The notes beneath the pieces are model-generated. The model saw only the letters and a program-made list of their open reading frames with translations. It had not been told where the DNA came from and did no database searches. Both the position numbers and the translations under genes were made by a program. 64,000 bases of DNA from Mesobacterium pallidum. GTDB lineage: Bacteria; Pseudomonadota; Alphaproteobacteria; Rhodobacterales; Rhodobacteraceae. The stretch lies in assembly GCF_019966535.1 (NCBI RefSeq), contig NZ_JAIMID010000011.1, positions 62,001 through 126,000 of the forward strand. Reading direction: 5' to 3'. Of the stretch, positions 8,563-17,242 are shown piece by piece (the first letter of the stretch is position 1; the number at the start of each line of letters is the position of its first letter).

Positions 8563-10110
8563 TCAGTCCTTGTCGCGGTGGATCGAGACCGAGGTATCCT
8601 CGGCCCCCAGCGCCTTGGCCAGCGACTGGAACCGTGCCAGCGCGACCTCGCCGAAGAGCGGCGCGGCCCGTTCGGCCAGTTCCAGCTCCAGCACCTTTTT
8701 CTTGGGCCGCCAGCGCAGCTCGCCGGGGGCGGCATGGTCGGTCAGCCACATCATCGCGCCGAAACGCATGGCCTTGCCGACCACTTCGGCCTGGTGCACG
8801 TCCGCCGGGTCCAGCAGCCTGAAAAGCTCGGCATAGGGGGACCCGTCGCGGCTGTTGCGGTAGCGGTGCAGCAGCGACAGGCCCAGGTAGACGCGTTCGG
8901 AATGCTTCAGCCCGCCAAGGTTGGCGCGGGTGGCGTTGTCGAAGGTCACCTCGGCCCGGTAATCGGGGTGGGCGCGCCAGCTGACGTCATGCAGCAGGCA
9001 GGCGGCCTGGATGATGCGCTTGCGCTCGGGCCGGGCATGTCGGAACAGCGGCTCGATGAAGCGGTAGAGCACGCGGCCAAAGCCGGGGACGCGGGCGTCT
9101 TTCTGCTCGGCAAAGCGGCAGGCCTCGATCAGCGGGTCGCGGTCGCGCAGGTCCTGCGGCATCTTCTCGAACAGCAGCCCCTCGCGGATGCCGTAAGACG
9201 ACACCGCGATCTCCTTGGGCGAAAAATGCCCGACCAGCACGCGCAGCACTTCCGACGCGAGCGGCACCAGCGACATCCGCGCGGTCGAGATCGAGCAGCG
9301 CAGGCGCAACTCCTCGAGGTCGTTCTTCTGGATGAACTTGATCGTCTCGCGGCAGGCCTTCACCGACATGCGGTATTCGTGCTGGACGTGCAGCGGGTAG
9401 CCGCGCCGTTCCATGTCGATCCGGGCGATGGCGCGCCAGGAGCCACCGACCAGGAACAGCCGGTCGTATTTCGGTTCGATCCGCGCCTGCAGCCCCTCGA
9501 TCACGTCGCGGATGTACTTGGCGCGGGCCTTCTTGCCACCGGGAATGGCTTTTAGCTTGAGTGGCCCGAGGCCGGATGTGACACGCCGCCCGACCTCTCC
9601 GTTGCCGATCTCGGCCAGCTCCATCGACGAGCCGCCGATGTCGCAGACTAGGCCGCGCGCCTCGGGCCAGCCCAGCAGAACGCCCTGGGCCGACAGCCGC
9701 GCCTCCTCCTCACCGTCGATGACATGCAGGTGGAGGCCGGTCTTTGCCAGCACCTCGTCGCGGAATTCCTGCCCGTCTTCGGCGTCCCGTACGGCGGCAG
9801 TGGCGACGGCGGAAAGCGGCGCGATTCCAAGCCCTTCGGCGATGGTCTGAAAGCGGTGGATGGCCGACAGCGCGCGCACGCGGCCCTCGGGGTTCAACCG
9901 GCCGGTCTCTCCCAGGCCAGCCCCCAGCGCGGCCATGACCTTTTCGTTGAAGAAATAGGCGGGGCTGCGCGCGGCACCGTCGAACACCACCATCCGGACC
10001 GAGTTCGACCCGACGTCCAGCACGCCCACCCGGGCAAGGCGCCGTGCGGCGGGGTCGTCGTAAAGGGGCCGTCCGAACAGCTCCCAGTCGCGGTTCGCAA
10101 CCTCGTTCAT
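8563..10110 (-). CDS. ppx: exopolyphosphatase / pppGpp phosphatase (Ppx/GppA family)
   Basis: A 515-residue member of the ASKHA phosphatase family. GVLDVGSNSVRMVVFDG is the first phosphate loop and VCDIGGSSMELAEI the second. The C-terminal half is an HD-like helical domain (LLHDVSW). It degrades polyphosphate processively or converts pppGpp to ppGpp. It lies directly downstream of ppk on the same strand with a 73-base gap, so synthesis and breakdown of polyphosphate are probably co-expressed. The start may be ATG 10110 or an in-frame GTG at 10125; neither ribosome site is decisive. Confidence 0.93.
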   Translation of the reverse strand: MNEVANRDWELFGRPLYDDPAARRLARVGVLDVGSNSVRMVVFDGAARSPAYFFNEKVMAALGAGLGETGRLNPEGRVRALSAIHRFQTIAEGLGIAPLSAVATAAVRDAEDGQEFRDEVLAKTGLHLHVIDGEEEARLSAQGVLLGWPEARGLVCDIGGSSMELAEIGNGEVGRRVTSGLGPLKLKAIPGGKKARAKYIRDVIEGLQARIEPKYDRLFLVGGSWRAIARIDMERRGYPLHVQHEYRMSVKACRETIKFIQKNDLEELRLRCSISTARMSLVPLASEVLRVLVGHFSPKEIAVSSYGIREGLLFEKMPQDLRDRDPLIEACRFAEQKDARVPGFGRVLYRFIEPLFRHARPERKRIIQAACLLHDVSWRAHPDYRAEVTFDNATRANLGGLKHSERVYLGLSLLHRYRNSRDGSPYAELFRLLDPADVHQAEVVGKAMRFGAMMWLTDHAAPGELRWRPKKKVLELELAERAAPLFGEVALARFQSLAKALGAEDTSVSIHRDKD

Positions 10111-10198
10111 GGTGCAGCGTCTCACTTCCGGCTGGCCTTTGTCCGACCATGCGACAGCGGAGGGGCAGGGTCAATGCACCCCGCCGCCCGACCTTCGG

Positions 10199-12412
10199 TC
10201 AATCGTGGGTCAGTTTCGGCACGTCCCCGGCACCCGCCTTGCCGCGGCCCGACAGCGACGGGTTTTCCATGAAGAAACGGTGGCAGGAAAAGGCGAACTC
10301 CCCCTCGGCCAGGGGCGCGCGGGTGAAATGGCCGTCGGGCTTCATCACCCAGCTCTGCGCCACGTCGGCAAGGTTGGCGGCCATGATCTGTTCGACGATC
10401 TGCGCCTTGACCGTGGGGTTCGTCGCCTCGACCAGCGTCTCGACCCGGCGGTTGAGGTTGCGCCCCATCCAGTCGGCGGAGGACATGAACACCCGCGCCT
10501 CGGGCGAGGGCAGTCCATGGCCGTTGCCGAAACAGACGATGCGGCTGTGTTCAAGAAACCGCCCGACGATGGACTTGACGCGGATGTTCTCCGACAGGCC
10601 CCGGATGCCGGGCCGCAGCCCGCAGATGCCGCGGATCACGAGGTCGATGCGCACCCCCGCCTGGCTCGCCGCATAAAGCGCGTCGATCACCTGTGGCTCG
10701 ATGATCGAGTTCATCTTGGCCCAGATCCGCGCCGGCCGCCCGGCGCGGGCATGCTCGGCCTCGGCCTCGATCAGCGCGATCAGCTTGGTCTTCATCATGT
10801 CGGGCGAGATCGACAGGTTCTCCAGCCCCTCGGGCTGGGCATAGCCGGACAGGAAGTTGAAGACCTTGGTGGCGTCGCGCCCCAGCGCCGCGTCACAGGT
10901 GAACAACGACAGGTCGGTGTAGATCCGCGCCGTGATCGGGTGGTAATTGCCGGTGCCGTAATGGGTGTAGGTGACCAGGTTGTCGCCCTCGCGCCGCACC
11001 ACGGTCGAGATTTTCGCATGTGTTTTCAGGTCGATGAAGCCATAGACCACATGCGCGCCCGACCGTTCCAGCCGCCGCGACTGGCGGATGTTCGCGGCCT
11101 CGTCGAACCGCGCCTTCAGCTCGACCAGCGCGGTGACCGACTTGCCGTCCTCGGCCGCCTCGCACAGCGCCTCGACGATGGGCGAGTTCTTGGAGGTGCG
11201 GTAGAGCGTCTGCTTGATCGCCACCACGTCCGGGTCGCGGGCGGCCTGCTGCAGGAACCGGATCACCATCCCGAAGCTCTCGTAGGGGTGATGCAGCAGC
11301 ATGTCCTTGCGGCGGATCGCGGCGAACATGTCGCCGTCGTGGTCGGTCACCCGTTCCGGCGTGCGGGGGGTAAAGCTGGGCCACAGCAGGTCTGGCCGGG
11401 CGTCGATCACCAGCTGGCCGACATCCGAGATGCCGATCATGCCGTCGACCTCGATGATCTCGTCGCCCTGCACGTGCAGCTCGCGTTCGATCACCTCGCG
11501 CAGGCGTTTGGGGGCGCCGGCGCTGATCTTCATGCGCACCACCTCGCCCCGGCGGCGGCGTTTCAGCGCGGTTTCGAATTCGCGCACCAGGTCCTCGGCC
11601 TCTTCCTCCAGTTCCAGGTCGCTGTCGCGCAGCACGCGAAAGGTGCAGTAGCCCTGCATCTCGTAGCCCGGGAAGAGCTTGGGCAGGTGCAGCAGCAACA
11701 GTTCCTCGAGCGGCAGGAAGCGGAAGCAGCCCGGATCGGAGGGCAGGGTGACGAAACGGTCGATCTGCGCCGGAATCGGCAGCAGCGCCTGCAGCGCACG
11801 GCTGTCGCGCTTGCGTTCCAGTTGCAGCGCCAGGCAGTAGCCGGTGTTCGGGATGAACGGGAACGGGTGCGCCGGGTCGATCGCCAGTGGCGAGAGCACC
11901 GGGAAGACCCGGTTGAGGAACACCTCTTCGAGATAGGGCAGGTCGTCCGCCTGCAGGTCGCCGCGCGCCAGGATCGACAGGTTCGCCGCCTCCATCTCGC
12001 AGCGCAGGCTGGTCAGCACCTCCTGCTGGCGCTCCATCAGGTCGCGGGCGTCGGCGTTGATCAGCACCAGCTGCTCGGCGGGCGAGAGCCCGTCGATGGC
12101 GGGGGTGGTGTTGCCGGCGCGGGCCAGTTCGCGCAGGCCGGCGACGCGGACGGTGTAGAATTCGTCGAGGTTGGTGGCCGAGATCGACAAAAAGCGCAGC
12201 CGTTCCAGCAGCGGCACGCGGGGGTTGTCCGCCTCTTCCAGCACCCGCCAGTTGAAGCCCAGCCAGCTGAGTTCCCGGTTGTGGAACCGGCCCGGCCCCT
12301 CGAGGTCGAGATCGGGCATCTCGGTCGGCGTGGGCAGGGGCGCCTTCAGGAAATCGGCCATCTGCACCTGGTGGCTCTCTTCGGTCGGTGCGTCGGGCGT
12401 CGCGTCCTTCAT
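10199..12412 (-). CDS. ppk: polyphosphate kinase 1
   Basis: A 737-residue PPK1 that polymerises ATP gamma-phosphate into polyphosphate. N-terminal domain with [19 protein letters not shown]; middle PHPF(I)P region; two catalytic PLD-like domains. [20 protein letters not shown] holds the autophosphorylated His, and [19 protein letters not shown] is the C-terminal signature. Full length. First gene of a ppk-ppx unit. The 90-base gap upstream carries a three-repeat Pho box (12474-12502), which suggests PhoB control and induction under phosphate limitation. Confidence 0.97.
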   Translation of the reverse strand: MKDATPDAPTEESHQVQMADFLKAPLPTPTEMPDLDLEGPGRFHNRELSWLGFNWRVLEEADNPRVPLLERLRFLSISATNLDEFYTVRVAGLRELARAGNTTPAIDGLSPAEQLVLINADARDLMERQQEVLTSLRCEMEAANLSILARGDLQADDLPYLEEVFLNRVFPVLSPLAIDPAHPFPFIPNTGYCLALQLERKRDSRALQALLPIPAQIDRFVTLPSDPGCFRFLPLEELLLLHLPKLFPGYEMQGYCTFRVLRDSDLELEEEAEDLVREFETALKRRRRGEVVRMKISAGAPKRLREVIERELHVQGDEIIEVDGMIGISDVGQLVIDARPDLLWPSFTPRTPERVTDHDGDMFAAIRRKDMLLHHPYESFGMVIRFLQQAARDPDVVAIKQTLYRTSKNSPIVEALCEAAEDGKSVTALVELKARFDEAANIRQSRRLERSGAHVVYGFIDLKTHAKISTVVRREGDNLVTYTHYGTGNYHPITARIYTDLSLFTCDAALGRDATKVFNFLSGYAQPEGLENLSISPDMMKTKLIALIEAEAEHARAGRPARIWAKMNSIIEPQVIDALYAASQAGVRIDLVIRGICGLRPGIRGLSENIRVKSIVGRFLEHSRIVCFGNGHGLPSPEARVFMSSADWMGRNLNRRVETLVEATNPTVKAQIVEQIMAANLADVAQSWVMKPDGHFTRAPLAEGEFAFSCHRFFMENPSLSGRGKAGAGDVPKLTHD

Positions 12413-12473
12413 CGGGTCCTCGTGGGGTCTTGTGCGTGTGTCTGGCAGAGGCGCCGGGCCTCTGGGGCGTCAT

Positions 12474-12502
12474 GCGACAGCCCCGTGACATCTGCATGAC
12501 AT
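12474..12502 (-). promoter_or_regulatory. Pho box (three 7-bp direct repeats, 4-bp spacers) upstream of ppk
   Basis: Read on the minus strand: ATGTCAT (12502-12496), gcag, ATGTCAC (12491-12485), gggg, CTGTCGC (12480-12474). The 11-bp period and the CTGTCAT-like half-site are the known PhoB-binding arrangement. It ends 62 bases before the ppk ATG. The third repeat has one mismatch (G for A). Assignment to PhoB is inference from the pattern. Confidence 0.75.
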
Positions 12503-12503
12503 T

Positions 12504-13184
12504 TCACCCGTTTTGGGCGGAATTGTCCAGCAATCGGCCCACGTAGGCGCGGGTCAATGGGCGCTTGTCCGCCATCGAGGCGGCGTCGAGCCGCGCGACC
12601 ACCGATTGGGCAGAGGCAAAGCTGCGCTCGATCCGGGTCACGAGGTAGGCGATGACATCGGGCGGCGGGGCAAGTTGCTGATCGGCAAAGAGCTTGAGGA
12701 TCACCGCGCCCAGCAGCGCGTCGTCGGGCGGGTTCAGCCCGACGGTCGGCGTGCCCTGCATCCGGCTGGCGAGGTCGGGCAGGGTCAGGCCCCAGAATGC
12801 CGGCTCGCCACGGCCCGTCACCAGCAGCGACTGGCCATTGGCCAGCACGAGGTTGTGCAGGTGAAAGAGCGTGCGCTGCGCCGCGCCGTCGCCGGCGATG
12901 GCGGGCACGTCCTCGATCGCGACGGGGCCGCTTGCCAGCGCGGGCACATCCGCCTCGGCCAGCGCGGCGGCCGGCACGATCCGCGCGCCGCTGGTGGCGG
13001 CCCAGACATGGGCGAGGTGGGTCTTGCCCGACCCCTCGGGTCCGATCAGCGCCAGCTTGTTGCCGGGCCAGCCCGGCCAGGTGCCGATCTGCGCCACGGC
13101 CACGGCATTGGCCGGCGAGACAAAGAAATCCTCGCGGCCCAGCGCCGGTTTCGCGGCGAGGTCGAATGTCAGTTGCCTTGGCAT
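12504..13184 (-). CDS. hdaA: HdaA, DnaA-related regulator of replication initiation
   Basis: A 226-residue DnaA-like AAA+ protein without the DNA-binding domain IV. It has MPRQLTFDLAAKPALGREDF at the N-terminus (clamp-binding type QLTFDL), Walker A GPEGSGKTHLA (about 49-59) and a weak Walker B (VAIEDVPAI). In alphaproteobacteria this family works with the DnaN clamp to inactivate DnaA-ATP after initiation. It follows the permease gene by four bases, so the two form an operon. Its stop lies two bases from the ppk Pho box. Confidence 0.9.
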   Translation of the reverse strand: MPRQLTFDLAAKPALGREDFFVSPANAVAVAQIGTWPGWPGNKLALIGPEGSGKTHLAHVWAATSGARIVPAAALAEADVPALASGPVAIEDVPAIAGDGAAQRTLFHLHNLVLANGQSLLVTGRGEPAFWGLTLPDLASRMQGTPTVGLNPPDDALLGAVILKLFADQQLAPPPDVIAYLVTRIERSFASAQSVVARLDAASMADKRPLTRAYVGRLLDNSAQNG

Positions 13185-13188
13185 GGGA

Positions 13189-14274
13189 TCACCCAGCCCG
13201 GTCCTGCGCGGCTTCTTCCTCTTCGGTCAGGCCCTTGTAGAGGCTGCTCGACCGGTACTGGTCGATGGCAAAGCGCACCAGCACGCCGATGGCGGCGGCA
13301 ACCGGCACGGCGACCAGCATGCCCACGAAACCGAACAGCGCGCCAAAGACCGACAGGGCGAGGATCAGCCAGACCGGGTGCAGCCCGACGCTGTTGCCGA
13401 CCAGCTTGGGCGTCAGCACGTTGCCCTCGATCAGCTGGCCGACCTGGAAGATGATGGCGACGGCGACGATCCAGTACCATTCGCCCCAGAACTGGAACAG
13501 CGCCAGCCCGATGGCGAGGCCGCCGCCAACGATGGCGCCGACATAGGGAATGAAGGTCAGCACACCCGCGATGACCCCGACGACCAACCCGAATTGCAAC
13601 CCCACCAGCCACAGCGCCAGCGCGTAATAGCTGCCAAGGATCAGGCAGACCGTGCCCATGCCGCGGATGAAGCCTGCCAGCGTGCGGTCGATCTGCGACG
13701 CCAGGTGCCGGATCGTGTCCACGTGATCGCGCGGCAGCAGCGTGTCGACCCGCGCCACCATCCGGTCCCAGTCCAGCAGCAGGTAGACCGCCACCACGGG
13801 AGAGATCACGAACAGCATCAGCACGTTGAGGATCGACGCGGCCGAGCTGAGCGCGGTGTTGATCAGCTCGGCCCCGCGTTCCTTGATCGTGTCCCCGATC
13901 GAGGCGAGCGTCTCGCGGACCACGCCGCCGTCTTCCATCAGCTGCGGGAAATGGGTGTTCAGGAACTCGGGGATGCGACGGAAGAGCTGCGGCGCCAGCT
14001 CGATCAGCTGGCCGGTCTGGCGCACCAGCGAGGGCACGACCACGATGGCCAGCAGCACGAAGATGATGATCGCCGAGACGGTGATCGTCGCGGTCGCCAT
14101 GGACCGGCTCAGCCCCGCGGCCTCGAGCCGGTCGGCAAGGGGGTCGAGGAAATAGGCGATGGCCGCGCCCAGCACGAAGGGCAACAGGATATCGCCGAGG
14201 AACCACAGCACCACGGCAAAGACCAGGGCCGCAATGCCCCAGTACCGCATCTGATCCCGGACGGGCAGCGCCAT
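13189..14274 (-). CDS. AI-2E family (PerM-like) transporter
   Basis: A 361-residue polytopic membrane protein with about eight hydrophobic segments: two near the N-terminus (ALVFAVVLWFLGDILLPFVL), a long amphipathic periplasmic-type region (about 85-150), then a cluster of C-terminal helices including GVIAGVLTFIPYVGAIVGGG, the family signature. AGGAGA precedes ATG 14274. Despite the family name, most members export unknown small molecules or act as Na+/H+ antiporters. The tight link with hdaA is a recurrent alphaproteobacterial pairing of unknown meaning. Confidence 0.9.
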   Translation of the reverse strand: MALPVRDQMRYWGIAALVFAVVLWFLGDILLPFVLGAAIAYFLDPLADRLEAAGLSRSMATATITVSAIIIFVLLAIVVVPSLVRQTGQLIELAPQLFRRIPEFLNTHFPQLMEDGGVVRETLASIGDTIKERGAELINTALSSAASILNVLMLFVISPVVAVYLLLDWDRMVARVDTLLPRDHVDTIRHLASQIDRTLAGFIRGMGTVCLILGSYYALALWLVGLQFGLVVGVIAGVLTFIPYVGAIVGGGLAIGLALFQFWGEWYWIVAVAIIFQVGQLIEGNVLTPKLVGNSVGLHPVWLILALSVFGALFGFVGMLVAVPVAAAIGVLVRFAIDQYRSSSLYKGLTEEEEAAQDRAG

Positions 14275-14419
14275 GGTCGTCTCCTCTTTCCGATGGTTGC
14301 TGTCTATGTCGCCTTTGCGCGTCGCCGTTTCAACCGAAAATGCCGGGGCGCGCGGGTGTCGCACCATCGACAGGGCCCCGGCTGCGGCGTATGGTGGCGC
14401 AATTGCGAAAGACCCTTGC

Positions 14420-15274
14420 GTGACCCAGGTTGACGATCCACACACACGGCCCCCGGGCCATGACGGCGGGGGGCCGCCCATTGCGCTGGGCGGCGCGGCC
14501 GGGATCGCCCCCGGGGACGTGGTGCACGAGATCCTCGCCATCGCCCATCTCGGCACGATCGAGGAGGTCTGGCAGCGCACAGCCGCCGCGCTGCGTCGCT
14601 ATGGGTTCGTGCGCGTCAACTACGGATTTACCCGGTTCCGCACCGGGTTGGGGATCGGCGACCCGGATGACGCCTTCTTCCTGTCGACCCATGCGCTGGA
14701 AAAGGTCAAGGCGTTCCACGAAACGGGGCTCTACCTGCGCAGCGCCGATTACCGCTGGGTGCGCGAGAATGTCGGTGCCTGTCCCTGGGACTGGGTGACG
14801 CGCGAACGCGCGGCCGGGCGGCTGAGCCCCGAGGAAGAGCGCACCATGGACCAGCTGGGCGCGGGCCGGGGCCGGGCGGGGATGACGATCAGCTTTGCCG
14901 TGACCCTGCCGCGGTCCAAGGGGGCCATGGGTCTTGCCGCGCCGAAGGGCACCAGCCAGGACGAGGTCAACGCGCTGTGGCGGGCGCAGGGCGAGGCGAT
15001 CGAGGCGCTGTGCAACTTTGCCCATCTCAAGCTGAGCCAGCTGCCGATGCCCGTCCCCTCGGGGCAATTGTCGGACCGGCAGCGCGAGATCCTGGAATGG
15101 ATCGCGGACGGCAAGAGCCTTCAGGACGTCTGCGTGCTGACCGGGCTGTCGCTGTCCTCGGTCGAGAAACACCTGAGGCGCGCGCGCGATCTATTGGGGG
15201 TTGAAACGACCCCCCATGCGGTGGCAAAGGCATCGTTTCTCAACCAGCTTTTCGCACGAAATTCAGCGGGTTGA
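14420..15274 (+). CDS. LuxR-family regulator with autoinducer-binding-type N-terminus
   Basis: About 284 residues from a GTG at 14420 preceded by GAAAGA. An upstream ATG at 14273 would overlap the divergent permease start and is less likely. About 30-185 resembles the autoinducer-binding domain (YGFVRVNYGFTRF, YRWVRENVGACPWDW), although the usual Asp-Pro pair that contacts acyl-homoserine lactones is not obvious. The C-terminal 70 residues are a GerE-type helix-turn-helix (LSDRQREILEWIADGKSLQD, SVEKHLRRARDLLGV). No luxI-type synthase lies in the window, so this is an apparent LuxR solo. Confidence 0.9.
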   Translation: MTQVDDPHTRPPGHDGGGPPIALGGAAGIAPGDVVHEILAIAHLGTIEEVWQRTAAALRRYGFVRVNYGFTRFRTGLGIGDPDDAFFLSTHALEKVKAFHETGLYLRSADYRWVRENVGACPWDWVTRERAAGRLSPEEERTMDQLGAGRGRAGMTISFAVTLPRSKGAMGLAAPKGTSQDEVNALWRAQGEAIEALCNFAHLKLSQLPMPVPSGQLSDRQREILEWIADGKSLQDVCVLTGLSLSSVEKHLRRARDLLGVETTPHAVAKASFLNQLFARNSAG

Positions 15275-15304
15275 GGTGCATACCTCACGCTTTCGTGAGG
15301 TATG
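15272..15304 (+). repeat. overlapping inverted repeats at the luxR stop codon
   Basis: A perfect 11-bp stem (CATACCTCACG 15279-15289, CGTGAGGTATG 15294-15304) has a CTTT loop. Its left arm can instead pair with TGAGGT at 15272-15277, which contains the luxR TGA. The two hairpins are mutually exclusive. No T run follows, so it is either a weak terminator or an operator ahead of proS. Confidence 0.65.
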
Positions 15305-15582
15305 AGGATTCCCGCACTTTCGCCTGGTTAACGCGCACGTCATGGTCCGAATCGTTCCGGTCGGGGATGCGACCCGGGCGGGCGTGCGGTGGTGATTTCG
15401 GTAAATTGCCCGGCGCGAGCCTGGTCTGGCCCTTCACAGGGCTTGACGGCCGGGGCATCCAAGGGCGCGGTCGGCTGTCCCCAAAAGGCAGGCCGCGCCC
15501 GCTTTGTGCCCCGCGCGCGGGTCTTGCCCTTGCGGGCCGCATTCTCTAGGCAGGCGCAGGACCAGCCAATAGGACAGACCGG
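15305..15582 (+). other. intergenic region between the luxR-type gene and proS
   Basis: About 280 bases after the hairpin. No convincing coding frame and no tRNA-like fold was seen. It contains a TTAAC half site near 15325 but no second half. It probably holds the proS promoter, though no clear -35/-10 pair can be named. Confidence 0.4.
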
Positions 15583-16920
15583 ATGCGCCTTTCCCGCTAT
15601 TTCCTTCCCGTTCTGAAAGAGACGCCCGCCGAGGCGCAGATCGTGTCGCACCGCTACATGCTGCGCGCCGGCATGATCAAGCAGGCCAGCGCCGGGATCT
15701 ATTCCTGGCTGCCGCTGGGCTTCAAGGTGCTCAAGAACATCGAGAACATCGTGCACGAAGAGCAGCAGCGCGCGGGCCATATCCCGATGCTGATGCCGAC
15801 GCTGCAATCGGCCGACCTGTGGCGCGAAAGCGGGCGCTATGACGCTTACGGCGCCGAGATGCTGCGCATCACCGACCGCCATGGCCGCGACATGCTCTAC
15901 GGCCCGACGAACGAAGAGCTGATCACCGACATCTTCCGGTCGAACGTGACCAGCTACCGCGACCTGCCGCTGACGCTGTACCACATCCAGTGGAAGTTCC
16001 GCGACGAGATCCGCCCGCGCTTTGGCGTGATGCGGGGTCGCGAGTTCTACATGAAGGACGGCTACAACTTCGACCTCACGAAAGAGGACGCGCTGCACGC
16101 CTACAATCGGCACCTGGTCAGTTACCTGCGCACCTACGAACGCATGGGCCTTCAGGCCATCCCGATGCGCGCCGACGGCGGCCCGATCGGTGGCGATTAC
16201 ACCCATGAATTCCTGGTGCTGGCCGAAACGGGCGAGTCCGAGGTCTTTTACGACAGCGAGATCACCGATCTAAAGTTCGGCGACCGCGAGATCGACTACG
16301 ACAGCGTCGAGCAGTGCCAGGCCGTGCTCGAGGAGTTCACCTCGCGCTATGCCCGCACGGACGAGACCCATGACGAGGCGGTGTTCAACCAGGTCCCCGA
16401 GGAGCGCCGCCGCACCGCGCGCGGCATCGAGGTCGGGCAGATCTTCTACTTCGGCACCAAGTATTCCGAGGCGATGAACGCGAACGTGCAGGGGCCGGAC
16501 GGCAAGCCCGTCCCGGTCCACATGGGTAGCCACGGCATCGGCGTCAGCCGCCTGCTGGGCGCGATCATCGAGGCGAGCCATGACGACAAGGGCATCATCT
16601 GGCCCGAGGGCGTGACCCCGTTCCATGTCGGCATCGTCAACCTCAAGTCCGGCGATGCCGAGGCGGATGCGGCCTGCGACAAGCTTTACGCCGCCTTCAC
16701 CGCCATCGGGCTCGAGCCGCTCTATGACGACACCAACGAACGCGCCGGTGGCAAATTCGCGACTATGGACCTGATCGGCCTGCCCTGGCGGATCACCGTG
16801 GGCCCGCGCGGCCTGAAGAACGGGGTGGTCGAACTGACCTCGCGCCGCACCGGCGAGAGCGAAGAGCTGCCGCCGGAAGAGGCGGTCAAGCGCATCGCCG
16901 GGATCTACGGCAAGCTCTGA
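15583..16920 (+). CDS. proS: prolyl-tRNA synthetase, short alphaproteobacterial type
   Basis: A 445-residue class II aminoacyl-tRNA synthetase. Motif 1 region [20 protein letters not shown]; motif 2 [20 protein letters not shown]; motif 3 [14 protein letters not shown] (about 312-325); then an anticodon-binding domain beginning at [11 protein letters not shown]. The large editing insertion present in E. coli ProRS between motifs 2 and 3 is absent, as is usual in alphaproteobacteria. Editing of Ala-tRNA(Pro) would therefore need a free-standing ProXp/YbaK-type protein, which is not in the window. Confidence 0.97.
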   Translation: MRLSRYFLPVLKETPAEAQIVSHRYMLRAGMIKQASAGIYSWLPLGFKVLKNIENIVHEEQQRAGHIPMLMPTLQSADLWRESGRYDAYGAEMLRITDRHGRDMLYGPTNEELITDIFRSNVTSYRDLPLTLYHIQWKFRDEIRPRFGVMRGREFYMKDGYNFDLTKEDALHAYNRHLVSYLRTYERMGLQAIPMRADGGPIGGDYTHEFLVLAETGESEVFYDSEITDLKFGDREIDYDSVEQCQAVLEEFTSRYARTDETHDEAVFNQVPEERRRTARGIEVGQIFYFGTKYSEAMNANVQGPDGKPVPVHMGSHGIGVSRLLGAIIEASHDDKGIIWPEGVTPFHVGIVNLKSGDAEADAACDKLYAAFTAIGLEPLYDDTNERAGGKFATMDLIGLPWRITVGPRGLKNGVVELTSRRTGESEELPPEEAVKRIAGIYGKL

Positions 16921-17184
16921 TCCGTCGCCAAGCGATGCAGACGGCCGGTCCCGCGCAAGCAGGGCCGGCTGTGCGCGTTTGATGGAAAGCCCGGGGCGTT
17001 TGCCGGAGGGTCGGCGCCTGTACAGGTCGCAGCAGGCACCATGTCCGCGCGTCTGAGGTAGCGACTGGGCTGGTGATCCACGTCGGCGGGCACGCGCTTG
17101 AGCGGCCCGGGGGCACCGGTTGACCAGACCTCCGCGTCTTCTGACGCCGGTTCAAGGGCGAGAAATAAATCATTGCCCTGAAAC
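16921..17184 (+). other. intergenic region after proS
   Basis: Noncoding gap between convergent genes. A GC-rich imperfect hairpin (16943-16954 with 16959-16970, loop GCAA, two G-T pairs) follows the proS stop by 22 bases and may terminate proS, though its T run is weak. The rest shows nothing recognisable. Confidence 0.4.
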
Positions 17185-17224
17185 GGAAAACCCCCGCCCG
17201 GGTCGCGCCCGGACGGGGGTTTCC
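17185..17224 (-). terminator. intrinsic terminator of the acidic-protein gene
   Basis: On the minus strand a GC-rich stem (CCCCCGTCCGGGC with CCCGGGCGGGGG) is followed by TTTTCC. It starts 19 bases beyond the stop codon at 17243. The flanking A and T runs make it close to symmetric, so it may also stop readthrough from proS. Confidence 0.8.
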
Positions 17225-17242
17225 TGTCACTTGCGCCGGGCG

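Noticed and set aside
10109..12499. Plus-strand open frame of nearly 800 codons over ppk
   Set aside because: Shadow frame with no family motifs. Polyphosphate kinase on the minus strand explains the region.
15305..15582. Possible tRNA or small RNA gene upstream of proS
   Set aside because: No cloverleaf, no T-loop GTTCGAATC-like sequence and no convincing terminator were found.
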